Shown here piece after piece: positions 7,827 to 19,408 of a DNA stretch of 24,043 bases (position 1 is its first letter; each line of letters starts with the position of its first letter). Source of the DNA: Lentisphaeria bacterium UBA1791. GTDB taxonomy: Bacteria; Verrucomicrobiota; Lentisphaeria; Victivallales; Victivallaceae. The position numbers and the translations under genes are program-made. A model generated the notes under the pieces. That model did not search any database. It saw nothing but the letters and a program-made list of their open reading frames with translations, and had not been told where the DNA came from. The stretch covers positions 1 to 24,043 of the forward strand of contig DCFZ01000048.1 of NCBI GenBank assembly GCA_002314455.1, read 5' to 3'.

Positions 7827-8108
7827 ATGAGTAATGCTTTTGACATCATCATCGCGCCCGTTGTCACCGAAAAGTGCAACGCCCTGATGCAGGAAAAGAA
7901 GTACACGTTTAAGGTCAACCCGAAAGCCGGCCGGATCGAAATCGGCAAGGCGGTCGAAGAACTTTTCAACGTGAAAGTGAAATCGGTCAATGTGATGAAC
8001 TATGCCGGCAAAGCCAAGCGCGTCGGCCGCACGATGAAATCGGGCAAACGTGCCGATTGGAAACGCGCGGTGGTCACGCTCGCCGAAGGCAGCATTGAGA
8101 TCATCTGA
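7827..8108 (+). CDS. rplW: 50S ribosomal protein L23 (uL23)
   Basis: uL23 lies at the tunnel exit and is a docking site for trigger factor and the signal recognition particle. The 93-residue product shows the bacterial pattern: APVVTEKCNALMQEKKYTFKV at the N-terminus, IEIGKAVEELFNVKVKSVNVM in the middle, then GRTMKSGKRADWKRAVVTLAEG. An AAGGAGAAG site precedes the ATG and the gap from rplD is 12 bases. Nothing unusual was seen. Confidence 0.97.
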   Translation: MSNAFDIIIAPVVTEKCNALMQEKKYTFKVNPKAGRIEIGKAVEELFNVKVKSVNVMNYAGKAKRVGRTMKSGKRADWKRAVVTLAEGSIEII

Positions 8109-8123
8109 GGGAGATTTTGAATT

Positions 8124-8951
8124 ATGGCTATCAAGAGTTTTAATCCGACGACTCCCTCGCGTCGCCATATGGCGGTGGTGGACAATTCCAACCTCAGCCA
8201 GGTGGCTCCGCTGAAGAGTCTGACCAAAGGCAAGAGTGCGACGGGCGGCCGCAACAACGACGGTCGCATCACCACCCGTTTCCGCGGCGCCGGCAACAAG
8301 CGTCGTTACCGGGCGGTCGATTTCCTCCGCAACAAGGACGGCGTTCAGGCGACCGTGGCGACGATCGAGTACGATCCGAACCGCAGCGCCAACATCGCGT
8401 TGATCGTCTACGCGGACGGCGTGAAAAGCTACATCATCGCCCCCAACGGCCTCAAGGTCGGCGACAAGGTGATGAATGGTTCCAAGGCCGAATTGAAGCC
8501 GGGCAACTGCCTGAAGTTGCGCGACATTCCGGTCGGTGTCGAAATCTGCTGCCTTGAGCTGCAGCCCGGCGCCGGTGCCAAGATGGTTCGTTCCGCCGGT
8601 CAGGTGGCGATCCTCCGCGGCAAGGAAGATGTCTACGCGCAGATCAAATTGCCCTCGGGCGAAGTTCGTATGATCCACCTCGATTGCCGTGCGGTGATCG
8701 GTCAGGTCGGCAATATCGATTATATGGCTGCCAAGCTCGGCAAGGCGGGCAAGAAGCGCTATATGGGCTTCCGTCCGCACGTCCGCGGCGTTGCGCAGAA
8801 CCCGGTCGACCACCCGATGGGTGGTGGTGAAGGTCGTGAATCGGGCGGCGGACATCCCGTTTCGCCGTGGGGCAAGCTCGCCAAAGGCAAGCGCACCCGC
8901 AATCCGAAGAAGACGTCCAAGAACTTTATCGTTGAACGGAGGAAGAAATAA
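8124..8951 (+). CDS. rplB: 50S ribosomal protein L2 (uL2)
   Basis: uL2 is a core 50S protein needed for subunit joining and peptidyl transferase activity. The 275-residue product shows NNDGRITTRFRGAGNKRRYR near the N-terminus, VGDKVMNG and LPSGEVRMIHLDCRAVIGQVGN in the RNA-binding barrel, and NPVDHPMGGGEGRESGGGHP near the C-terminus, retaining the conserved His of the VDH motif (His229 in E. coli numbering without the initiator Met). The following His of E. coli (DHPH) is Met here, a variant I also recall from Bacteroidetes. Its stop shares one base with the rpsS start (TAATG). Confidence 0.97.
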   Translation: MAIKSFNPTTPSRRHMAVVDNSNLSQVAPLKSLTKGKSATGGRNNDGRITTRFRGAGNKRRYRAVDFLRNKDGVQATVATIEYDPNRSANIALIVYADGVKSYIIAPNGLKVGDKVMNGSKAELKPGNCLKLRDIPVGVEICCLELQPGAGAKMVRSAGQVAILRGKEDVYAQIKLPSGEVRMIHLDCRAVIGQVGNIDYMAAKLGKAGKKRYMGFRPHVRGVAQNPVDHPMGGGEGRESGGGHPVSPWGKLAKGKRTRNPKKTSKNFIVERRKK

Positions 8952-9217
8952 TGCCCCGGTCGATCAAAAAAGGTCCCTTCGTCGATCAGAGTCTGCTCGA
9001 CAAGGTCGAAAAAATGAACGGTTCCAGCAAGAGCCCGATCAAAACCTGGAGCCGTCGCTCCATGGTGATTCCGGATTTTGTCGGTCACACGTTCATGGTT
9101 CACAGCGGCAAAGCTTTCACGCAGGTTTTCGTGACCGAAAACATGGTCGGTCACAAACTCGGCGAATTTGCCCCGACCCGCGCCTTCAAGGAACACGGCG
9201 TCGTTTCCGGCAAGTAA
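8951..9217 (+). CDS. rpsS: 30S ribosomal protein S19 (uS19)
   Basis: uS19 forms a complex with S13 in the 30S head near the A-site tRNA. The 88-residue product reads MPRSIKKGPFVDQSLLDKVE, then KTWSRRSMVIPDFVGHTFMVH and VTENMVGHKLGEFAPTRAFK, all typical. Its start overlaps the rplB stop by one base. A strong intrinsic terminator begins 17 bases after the stop. In most bacteria rplV, rpsC, rplP and rpmC follow directly; here none of them is found downstream, so this is the last gene of a shortened S10 operon. Confidence 0.98.
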   Translation: MPRSIKKGPFVDQSLLDKVEKMNGSSKSPIKTWSRRSMVIPDFVGHTFMVHSGKAFTQVFVTENMVGHKLGEFAPTRAFKEHGVVSGK

Positions 9218-9234
9218 TTGCGCTGATACCGTCA

Positions 9235-9272
9235 AAAGGACTGTTGCAACAACTGCAACGGTCCTTTTTTTT
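9235..9272 (+). terminator. intrinsic terminator ending the rpsL-rpsS operon
   Basis: The left arm AAAGGAC-T-GTTGCA (9235-9248) pairs with TGCAAC-G-GTCCTTT (9254-9267) around the 5-base loop ACAAC, with a single T/G mismatch position. A run of T follows to 9272, and a second T-rich stretch continues after it. This is a classic Rho-independent terminator. Confidence 0.93.
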
Positions 9273-9304
9273 ATCTTTTTTCGGGGAATTTTTCACCTGA
9301 AAAT

Positions 9305-9333
9305 TTGCATTTTTCTTATTTCGGTGATATATT
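9305..9333 (+). promoter_or_regulatory. promoter for the repeat-protein gene
   Basis: TTGCAT (9305-9310) and TATATT (9328-9333) are separated by 17 bases. The same hexamers and spacing occur before the HPr and aldolase genes. The position, just after a terminator and about 45 bases ahead of a strong ribosome binding site, supports it. A TTG-initiated frame from 9305 would use the -35 hexamer as a start codon and is not real. Confidence 0.8.
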
Positions 9334-9365
9334 CCTGCGATTTAAAGTAAAATCGGCGGTCAGCC

Positions 9366-9374
9366 GGAGGAGGT
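9366..9374 (+). promoter_or_regulatory. strong ribosome binding site fixing the repeat-protein start
   Basis: GGAGGAGGT lies 5 bases before ATG 9380. This is the best Shine-Dalgarno match in the window and shows that the 25 in-frame codons upstream of 9380 are not translated. Confidence 0.85.
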
Positions 9375-9379
9375 GCGTT

Positions 9380-11500
9380 ATGGCAGTGACGATGAGTGCG
9401 ACCCAGGACGTGGAAAAGATCACAATCTTTTTTTACGGTCTCGAAGATTCTTATTACTACGATCTCTACAGTACCGACGAAAAAGGCGTGGAGCTGTTGG
9501 AAGTCTGGCACGGCACGGATGAAGACGTCAACTTGTTGAAAGCGCAGTATGACGGCACGGTGAAATTTGACGCCAAGGTGTTCAATTCCGCCGGTCAGTG
9601 GATCGCGGCGCCGCAGACGCAGATTACGATCGAAAATCTGGTCAATGTGCAGACGGTCACCAAAGGGACGACGTTGACCTTCAATTTGGGCATTTTCAAC
9701 GCGGAAACGCAACTTCAGACAAGCAAATACGTCGTGCAGTTCACCGACGCCTACGGCAATCCGATCGGCAAGCAGCTCACGGCGAAAATTCAGAACGGCG
9801 TCGGCACGGCGACTTCAAGCGTCAAGCTCAACGGCGAAGTCTACTACACAATCACGGCGCAGACCAAGGCGAAAGTTGCCGTCGACGAGCACAGCGGTCA
9901 CGTGACCGCGCAGGACGGCATCGCGCCCAAGGCGGGCAAGGTCACCTTGACGCAGCTTTCGCAGGATGAAGTCTACCTTGCGGTGTCGGGATTTTCCGAC
10001 AACGTCGGGGTCGCGAAATACCAGTATTCGCTCAACAAGTACGTCGGTTATCAGACGTTGCCGTCGGACAACGTCATCTCGGTCGCCGGCGTGGCGATCG
10101 GCAAGAGCACGACGATCTACGTCAAGGCGCTCGACGCCGCGGGCAACGAATCCAAGGTTGTCGCCAAATCGATCAAGATCAAGGATGTGACCGACCCGAT
10201 CTGCGTCGCCGGAAAAATCACCGATGCGTCGGCGGTCGTCACCACCAAAGGGACGACGCTGAGCTTTTCGGAAAGCAACTTCAGCGACAATGTCCAGGTC
10301 AAGAAATACGTCGTGAGCTTCTTTTACGCCGACGGCAGTCAGGCGGGCAAGTCGATTACGGTGACCGCGAAAAAAGGCGTGGTCAGCGCGACGACCAAGA
10401 TCCAGTTCGGCGATATGGTCTATTATCAGGTCGTCGCGTTGGATGCGGCGAAAAACGATTCCGCCGCGATTTCGGGGCAGGTTCAGGCGGTCGACGGCGT
10501 CGCGCCGAAAGCGGGCAAAGTCGCATTGACGCAGGTCGCGCAGAATCAAATTTGCGTGACGGTGAGCGGCTTTTCCGACAACAAGGGAATCACGCAATAC
10601 CAGTACGCATTCAGCAAGAACGGCAATTATCAGACTTTGCCGGAAGGCGGCGTGATCGACGTCGCGACCGCGCCCTACAAGACGGCGACCGTTTACGTGC
10701 GGGCGCTCGACGCCGCGGGCAACGTTTCCAAGAGCGTCGCCAAATCAATCAGGATCGCGGACGTGACGGAGCCCGATCAGGTGCAGAATATCGCCATCGC
10801 CGCCGTTTCCGCGAAAAACGTGACGACGTTCGCGTGGAGCATTCCCTACGACAACGTCGGCGTCACCAAGTACAGCGTGTGTGTCGACGGCGTGTGGTTC
10901 ACGGCGAAAAAGAATACGTTGAACGTGAAAAATCTTGCCGACGGCGAGCATACGGTCAGCGTTTTGGCGCAGGACAAGGCGGGCAATGTCGGCGAAGCCG
11001 GCAGTGCGACGCTGTACAAGGGCGAAATGCCCTCCGGAATTGATGTCACGCTCGGTTGTGCCGGCGTCTTTTCTTCGCAGGAGGCGTTGCCGCAGGTTTC
11101 CGACGTCACCGGGACGGCGTATGCCGACAAGGTGACGGTCTCGGCGTACTCGCTCGCCCACGTGGAAAAGGTCGAATTGGGATCGCGCAACGATCAGCTG
11201 GTGATCGGCGACGGCGCGTATTGTCAGATCGACGCGCTCGATTTCGGCGCGGGAGTCGATCAGCTGGTGATCGGCAACAACGCCACCGTCTGGCTCAATG
11301 CGAACGTCGACGCCGCGTCGTTCGGTATGTCGGTCGGAGCCGGTTCGACGCTTTACCTCGCCGGCACGCTGCTGAACTATGCGCAATCGCATGCCGCCAG
11401 CTGGGCGGGCGTGGTGATCGACGAATGGTCGCTCTCGGACGGCGGATTGTCCCAAACCGGTTCCGGCGACGATCCCTTCAAGCAGCTCGCAATGAAATAA
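9380..11500 (+). CDS. large Ig/fibronectin-type repeat protein with RTX-like C-terminal region; candidate type I secretion substrate
   Basis: I do not recognise a named family. The 706-residue protein starts MAVTMSATQDVEK and has no signal peptide or membrane helix. Residues 1-94 form an unfamiliar acidic, aromatic-rich N-terminal domain. Two tandem modules of about 195 residues start at K95 and K290 (each KGTTL), with shared motifs DG(I/V)APKAGKV, VSGFSDN, KYQYS or QYQYA, and LDAAGN; these look like bacterial Ig or fibronectin III domains. A third, shorter module follows (about 465-555). The C-terminal part carries NDQLVIGDGA (from 604) and DFGAGVDQLVIGNNA, reminiscent of degenerate RTX repeats. 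Surface-type modules, no N-terminal signal and an RTX-like end suggest type I secretion, but no transporter gene is nearby. It has its own promoter and terminator. Confidence 0.85.
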   Translation: MAVTMSATQDVEKITIFFYGLEDSYYYDLYSTDEKGVELLEVWHGTDEDVNLLKAQYDGTVKFDAKVFNSAGQWIAAPQTQITIENLVNVQTVTKGTTLTFNLGIFNAETQLQTSKYVVQFTDAYGNPIGKQLTAKIQNGVGTATSSVKLNGEVYYTITAQTKAKVAVDEHSGHVTAQDGIAPKAGKVTLTQLSQDEVYLAVSGFSDNVGVAKYQYSLNKYVGYQTLPSDNVISVAGVAIGKSTTIYVKALDAAGNESKVVAKSIKIKDVTDPICVAGKITDASAVVTTKGTTLSFSESNFSDNVQVKKYVVSFFYADGSQAGKSITVTAKKGVVSATTKIQFGDMVYYQVVALDAAKNDSAAISGQVQAVDGVAPKAGKVALTQVAQNQICVTVSGFSDNKGITQYQYAFSKNGNYQTLPEGGVIDVATAPYKTATVYVRALDAAGNVSKSVAKSIRIADVTEPDQVQNIAIAAVSAKNVTTFAWSIPYDNVGVTKYSVCVDGVWFTAKKNTLNVKNLADGEHTVSVLAQDKAGNVGEAGSATLYKGEMPSGIDVTLGCAGVFSSQEALPQVSDVTGTAYADKVTVSAYSLAHVEKVELGSRNDQLVIGDGAYCQIDALDFGAGVDQLVIGNNATVWLNANVDAASFGMSVGAGSTLYLAGTLLNYAQSHAASWAGVVIDEWSLSDGGLSQTGSGDDPFKQLAMK
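9662..10780 (+). repeat. two tandem copies of a 585-bp (195-codon) module
   Basis: The units start at 9662 and 10247, each opening with AAAGGGACGACG. They encode matching motifs in the same order (KGTTL, KYVV, GVAPKAGKV, VSGFSDN, YQTLP, ALDAAGN, SIKI or SIRI, DVT). The second copy diverges near its end, around 10780. It is a diverged internal gene duplication. Confidence 0.8.
11191..11275 (+). repeat. 19-bp exact direct repeat in the RTX-like region
   Basis: CGATCAGCTGGTGATCGGC occurs at 11191-11209 and 11257-11275, 66 bp (22 codons) apart. It encodes DQLVIG in both copies and marks a 22-residue structural repeat. Confidence 0.85.
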
Positions 11501-11521
11501 TCCCGGTTTTATTTACCGAGT

Positions 11522-11560
11522 TGCCGCGCGGCTTTTTTCCGGTCGTGCGGCACTTTTTTT
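11522..11560 (+). terminator. intrinsic terminator after the repeat-protein gene
   Basis: TGCCGC (11522-11527) pairs with GCGGCA (11547-11552); CGG and CCG inside the loop can extend the stem. A C then seven Ts follow (11554-11560). Confidence 0.75.
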
Positions 11561-11590
11561 GCGCCGTCGCAAAGCAAAAATTCCCTTCCC

Positions 11591-11622
11591 CCTTTTTCCT
11601 ACGGAAAAAAAGGCGTTTTTTT
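11591..11622 (+). terminator. possible second terminator in the T/A-rich gap before gyrB
   Basis: CCTTTTTCC (11591-11599) can pair with GGAAAAAAAGG (11603-11613) around TAC, with two unpaired A. A seven-base T-run follows (11616-11622). The stem is mainly A-U, so it would be weak. Confidence 0.35.
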
Positions 11623-11634
11623 CCTCAAAAACGA

Positions 11635-11663
11635 TTGTTTTTTTCACCGGTTTGCTGTATAGT
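11635..11663 (+). promoter_or_regulatory. putative promoter of the gyrB-recA-dxr operon
   Basis: TTGTTT (11635-11640), 17 bases, then TATAGT (11658-11663). The -10 lies within the perfect dyad GTATA-G-TATAC (11657-11667), which could be an operator or chance. It is the only good candidate in the 236-base gap before gyrB. Confidence 0.55.
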
Positions 11664-11690
11664 ATACCCGAACGGAAAAAAAGAGGATTT

Positions 11691-11707
11691 TTCCGGCGTA
11701 GCCGGAA
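11691..11707 (+). promoter_or_regulatory. hairpin in the gyrB leader
   Basis: TTCCGGC-GTA-GCCGGAA is a perfect 7-bp inverted repeat with a 3-base loop, ending 29 bases before the gyrB ATG. No T-run follows, so it is not a terminator. The leader after it has no recognisable Shine-Dalgarno sequence. Confidence 0.5.
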
Positions 11708-11736
11708 GTCCGCCACTTTAACGAAAGATACGAAAA

Positions 11737-14220
<2,484 letters not shown>

Positions 14221-14238
14221 TTACAGGAGCGATTCATC

Positions 14239-15259
<1,021 letters not shown>

Positions 15260-15288
<29 letters not shown>

Positions 15289-17584
15289 AATGTCGTTTTT
15301 CCGCCCCATCGCATGGTGCGTTATGCTGGCGGCGGGGGGATTGTGTGCCGCGGAAAGTGCGACGGCTTTGCCGGCGCCGCCGAACGCGCCGGTCGCCGAT
15401 GCGAAATCAAGTCAGCAGGAAGCGGTAATTCCCGCGTCGGTCGTGCCCAAGGTCGATCCGACGCCGGAACTCTTTGCCGACGCGCTCAAGGCGTTGCAGG
15501 CAAACGATCTTCAAACCGCACAGAAAAAGTTGGAGCTCGTCGCAGTCTCAAATCACCCCGATTTGAGCTGTCGCGCGGAGTTGCTGGCGATCCGCCTGAT
15601 CGCCCAGCGGGGCGACGTCAAGACGGCGCTTTCCCGCCTCGAGCTTTTTGCCCGCCGTCCGGAAGCGGGAAACTACCGCTACCGGCGCGACGCGCTGGCG
15701 TTGTGGATCGCGGCAAAATCCGGCGATGCGATCGCCTTCAACCGCGAGTGGACGGCAATTCAACAGAATGATTTGCCGCACCCGGATGCGGAAGTTGCGT
15801 CTGCGCTCGATCTTGAGATCGAACGTTGCCTTGCCGCCAAGGATTTTGCTTCGGCGGCGAATTTGTTGTCGCTCTCGCTGGAATACCGCACGTCGGATGC
15901 GGAGCGTTTTGCCGCGTTGCGCCGGGAATTTGAACTCCGGCAGGATCCCGTGGCGCTTGCCGCGCTTGCCGCGCGTTTCGTCAGCTGGTTTCCCGACGCC
16001 GAGGAAACCGCCAATATCCAATTGCTGGCGGCGGACAAATTGTGGAAAGCTCAACGATTCGGGGAGGCGTTGAAACTTTGGAAAAGCGTTGCCAACACCG
16101 GCGATTATCCGCTGGCGTTGCGGCAACTTGCCTTTGAGGCGGCGGCGATCGCTGCTGAAAAAAGCGGCGATGACAACACCGCCCGAACGATGTATCAGTC
16201 GCTGATCGGCACGAGCAACGGCGGATTTGCCGACAAAATGAAATTCGGCGCTTATTTGTTGCGCAGTCACGACGACGCGGCCGCGGAAGCGCTCTTTCGC
16301 GAACTTTGGATCAATGGCGATGCCAGGCAGCGGGAAGTCGCCGGCGCCAATTTGCTGCAGGTGCTGATCCGGATGAAGCGGACCAATGACGCCTTGGCTG
16401 TTGCCGCCAAATTGCGCGATTCCAAGGAATTCGGCCGCTATGCCGCCATCAAACTTGCTGAACTTCAGGAGGCCAATCAGGATCTCGCCGCCGCCCGCGA
16501 GGCGTATCAGTATCTGGCGGCGCATTATCCGCAGGATCCTTTGATCGGTCACGTCGCCTACCGGATCGCTTTTCTGGCGACGCAACTGAAATTGCCGACG
16601 GCAAAAGCGGAACTTGCGGCGTTTGCGGAAAAATATCCCGCCGACCCCAAAGCGCCCCGCGCGCTGTTGCAGATCATGCAGATTTCCGGCAACGCCGATG
16701 CGGCAAAGCCTTATTTTGCCAAGATCGCCGAACGTTATCCCGGCGATCCGCTTTTCGAATCGGCCGCCATTCAGCAGTTCTACTTTGAAATGGCAGCCGC
16801 GCACGATGCCGACGTCATCGCGTTGAGCGAAAAATACCCGAAAGTTTTTGAGCGCGACGAATTCAAGGCCGCCGCCGATCTGGCAAGACTGCATTTGTAT
16901 CTTGCTGCCGAAGAATGGGACGACGCGAAAAAGCTCGAATTGTCGTCGAAGGCTCATTATGCCGCCACCGACTCCGGCGCCGAGATCGCCTTTGTCTGCG
17001 GCAACATCGAAAGCACGCTCGGCAAATATCAGGAAGCGCTTGCCGATTACAACCGGGCGGCGCAATTGCGCCCCGTTGGCGAACTCGGGGAGCGTGCGCG
17101 TGGACGCATCGCCGATATGAATTACGTTTTGTTTGCCGAAACGCAAGAAACCTCCTATCTGGAACAGGCGGAAAAGGGTTATCGTTTGCTTGCGGAAACC
17201 AGCACCTTTCCCGCGATTCGGCTGGAAGCTTTTTGCCGTCTCGGCCGCACGCTGGAATTAAGCGCTCGCACGCTGAAATCAGAAAATCACAGCGAGGAAA
17301 GCAAAATCGCCTACGAAAAGAGCAAGATCGCCTATGACATGGCGCTCGTCTGTGCGAAGGAAATGAAAGCCCGAAATCAACCGATCGAAGCGATCTGGTG
17401 TTACCGCAGCGCCTACGGCGCAATCCGCATCCGGATGCGCTCCTCGCGCCGCGTCGAACGCGAAGCGGCGTTGCGCACGATCGCGGTGCTGGAGGAATTG
17501 AAACTCGGCGACTATTACGAGGATTTCGCGGCATTGCGCCGGGATATCAATCGAAAAATGACAAACAACTCAAAAAAGAGGTAA
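15260..17584 (+). CDS. exported tetratricopeptide-repeat protein of the ExbB/ExbD operon
   Basis: About 774 residues. A basic N-region (NRKKPSK) is followed by the hydrophobic core PIAWCVMLAAGGLCA and a likely signal peptidase I site around ATA-LPAPP, so it should be periplasmic; there is no lipobox. The rest is almost all alpha-helical and Ala-rich with TPR-type pairs, for example QANDLQTAQKKLELVA, AAREAYQYLAAHYPQDP and TLGKYQEALADYNRAAQLRP. Some stretches resemble the TPR protein CpoB/YbgF of the Tol system, but this one is much larger. Start choice is uncertain: ATG 15260 (AGG 6 bases upstream, overlaps recA by 29 bases) or ATG 15290 (one base after the recA stop). It is followed by exbB after 3 bases, so a scaffold role in that complex is inferred. 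Confidence 0.82.
17300..17341 (+). repeat. 21-bp tandem duplication within the TPR gene
   Basis: Two adjacent 21-bp units (17300-17320 and 17321-17341) encode SKIAYEK and SKIAYDM. They differ at a few positions, so this is an old in-frame duplication of seven codons. Confidence 0.75.
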
Positions 17585-17587
17585 AAT

Positions 17588-18217
17588 ATGATGTTCTTGA
17601 AATTGATGCGCGACGGCGGTCCGGTGATGTGGCTGATTTTGGCGGGTGGCGTGCTGGGATTCTTTTTCTTTCTGAAAAAGACCTTTCAGTTTCACCGCGA
17701 GGAAATCAATGTGCGCGAATTGCTCCGCGGCTTGACCAACGCGCTCGACCGCAACGGCATCGTCGAAGCGTTGACCTTGTGCGACAATACGCCGGGACCG
17801 GTCGCGCGTATGCTCGGCGCGGCGATCCTCGCTTATGAGCGGGGCGACGAGAACATCCGTCAGGCGATTGACGACGCCGCGTTGGACGAATTGCCGAAAT
17901 TGGAGCAACACCTCAATTTCATCGGTACGCTCGCGTTTATTCTGCCGCTGATCGGTTTTCTCGGCACGGTGCTGGGGATGCTCGAAACCTTTGAAGTTTT
18001 CAAGGAAAGCGCTTATCTTTCCAGTTCCACGATCTCCGGCTCGGTGATGGCGTCGCTGTTGACGACGGCGGCGGGGTTGACGGTGGCGATTCCCTGCCAT
18101 CTGGCGTACAACTATCTGACGGAACGCGCCAACTCGATCGCGCTCGACATGGAAAAGGCGGCGTTGGAAATCACCGGCTTTTTGGAGCGGAAACAGCATA
18201 AAGCGACGGAGAAGTAA
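17588..18217 (+). CDS. exbB: MotA/TolQ/ExbB proton channel family protein
   Basis: ExbB/TolQ proteins form the pentameric inner-membrane part of proton-driven motors that energise TonB or TolA. The 209-residue product has the three expected membrane helices: about 13-30 (VMWLILAGGVLGFFFF), about 109-131 (FIGTLAFILPLIGFLGTVLGM) and about 152-175 (SVMASLLTTAAGLTVAIP). The family motif G-(F/L)-L-G-T-V-x-G-M and the LLTTAAGL(T/A)VAIP motif are both present. An AGAGG site precedes ATG 17588; ATG 17591 is an alternative. It is 3 bases after the TPR gene and 1 base before exbD. Whether it is closer to ExbB or TolQ cannot be decided from the sequence alone. Confidence 0.93.
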   Translation: MMFLKLMRDGGPVMWLILAGGVLGFFFFLKKTFQFHREEINVRELLRGLTNALDRNGIVEALTLCDNTPGPVARMLGAAILAYERGDENIRQAIDDAALDELPKLEQHLNFIGTLAFILPLIGFLGTVLGMLETFEVFKESAYLSSSTISGSVMASLLTTAAGLTVAIPCHLAYNYLTERANSIALDMEKAALEITGFLERKQHKATEK

Positions 18218-18218
18218 G

Positions 18219-18692
18219 ATGGTTGTGCGCAACACCTTTTGGAATCATCGCCGCTACCGGATCCGCGCGGTGCCGCACCGCGGCTGGCCGACGACGGTGG
18301 CGTTGATCGACATCTTTTTTCTGACGATGCTTTTCATCGCGTTGTCGAGTCAGTCCACGAAGCTTTCCGGCGTCACCGTCGATCTGCCGCGCGTCAACAA
18401 CGCCCAGATCTCGCAAGTGGAAAAATATGTCGTTTCGCTCACCTACAATCAAACGGATGCGAGCCGGCAGATATTCTTTCAGGATCGCCCGGTTTCGTCG
18501 TCGCAGTTGGCGGCGGAATTGAGCCAGCTCAAAAGCAGTGCGAAAGAGCCGCAGGTCATCATCCGCGCCGACCGCGAAATCCCCTATGAAACGGTGGTCG
18601 ACGTGATCAATATGGCGCAGAGCGCGGGAATCCCGAGCTTTCTCGCCGTGGTTCCGCGTCCGGAAAAAGCGGAGACCCGTTTCGATCAGTAA
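18219..18692 (+). CDS. exbD: ExbD/TolR family biopolymer transport protein
   Basis: ExbD/TolR is the dimeric stator partner that sits inside the ExbB/TolQ pentamer. The 157-residue product has a basic cytoplasmic N-terminus (RNTFWNHRRYRIR), one membrane helix with the key acidic residue (ALIDIFFLTMLFIAL, Asp31), and a periplasmic domain with VTVDLPRV and QVIIRADREIPYETVVDVINMAQSAG in pieces that match the family fold. The start lies one base after the exbB stop, with GGAG upstream, and the TonB-like gene follows after 11 bases. Only one exbD copy is present here, unlike clusters with exbD pairs. Confidence 0.92.
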   Translation: MVVRNTFWNHRRYRIRAVPHRGWPTTVALIDIFFLTMLFIALSSQSTKLSGVTVDLPRVNNAQISQVEKYVVSLTYNQTDASRQIFFQDRPVSSSQLAAELSQLKSSAKEPQVIIRADREIPYETVVDVINMAQSAGIPSFLAVVPRPEKAETRFDQ

Positions 18693-18703
18693 GCAGGTTG
18701 ATT

Positions 18704-19408
18704 ATGGCAGACTGGAAAACGTTCAAGATTCGGCACGGCAACGTCTGGGATACGCTTCACGCCGTTTGCTTTACGGCACTGGTGCTTGCCGTCGTCTTTT
18801 TCGGTTTTTCTCTGCGCCGGGAAAAGAAGCGGCAGAACGACTCCGAAAATCAGCGCCCCGGCGCCCAGTTTCTGATGATTTCAAAGATGTCGGAAGCGAC
18901 GCGCGCCGGAGCTTTCCGCTGGTATATGTTGCAGGATCCGACAATCCCAGCCCGCGGCGATGCCGAGGTGGGATTTGCGCGCATTCCGCCGCCGGCGGCA
19001 AGACTGGTGACGCTGGAAGCGCTGCCGGCTTCCGTGGATCCGCAACCGGAAGTTCCGCCGATGCCGGCATTGCCGGCGCTGTCACCAATCAAAGTGCCGG
19101 AAAAGAGCGCTTTTCACCATTTCCCGCTGACGGAAAAGGATGCGTTCGATCGCGTGACCTTGTGGCAGTCGGATGGTTCGTTGCTTCTTTGCCCCGAATT
19201 GTTTCAACAGATCCCCGCGGGGCAGGTGGAGCGCCCGACGGTCATCCGCACCATTCCGGTCGGCGGCAATCTGAGCCGCATGGTGCTCGTGGAATCCTGC
19301 GGCAACGCCGAACTCGACACTTACGCCCGGCAGGAATTGGTTAAAATGACTTTCCCGACCGGCAACGTGATTACCGTTTGCTGGCCGTCAACGATGAGGA
19401 AAAAATGA
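18704..19408 (+). CDS. TonB-like energy-transducing protein
   Basis: The 234-residue product has a short cytoplasmic N-terminus, one membrane helix at about 17-36 (TLHAVCFTALVLAVVFFGFS), a proline-rich linker around residues 108-130 (PQPEVPPMPALPALSP), and a C-terminal stretch SRMVLVESCGNAELDTYARQ that fits the TonB C-terminal fold pattern. This is the TonB architecture, and it follows exbB-exbD as TonB genes often do. The TonB domain is divergent and has odd cysteines, so a TolA-like role is equally possible. The TTG at 18698 is rejected because AGCAGG (18692-18697) suits ATG 18704. The stop overlaps the next start (ATGA). No TonB-dependent receptor is encoded in the window. Confidence 0.65.
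   Translation: MADWKTFKIRHGNVWDTLHAVCFTALVLAVVFFGFSLRREKKRQNDSENQRPGAQFLMISKMSEATRAGAFRWYMLQDPTIPARGDAEVGFARIPPPAARLVTLEALPASVDPQPEVPPMPALPALSPIKVPEKSAFHHFPLTEKDAFDRVTLWQSDGSLLLCPELFQQIPAGQVERPTVIRTIPVGGNLSRMVLVESCGNAELDTYARQELVKMTFPTGNVITVCWPSTMRKK

Noticed and set aside
8803..8850. DHPM instead of DHPH in uL2 as an unusual active-site change
   Set aside because: The functionally important His is the first one, which is kept, and the Met variant is known to me from Bacteroidetes.
9305..9379. N-terminal extension of the repeat protein from TTG 9305
   Set aside because: The TTG is part of the -35 hexamer, and the strong GGAGGAGGT site fixes the start at 9380.
11651..11670. LexA-type operator in the gyrB promoter
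   Set aside because: CTGTATAGTATACCCG matches only half of CTGT-N8-ACAG, and no GAAC-N4-GTTC is present.
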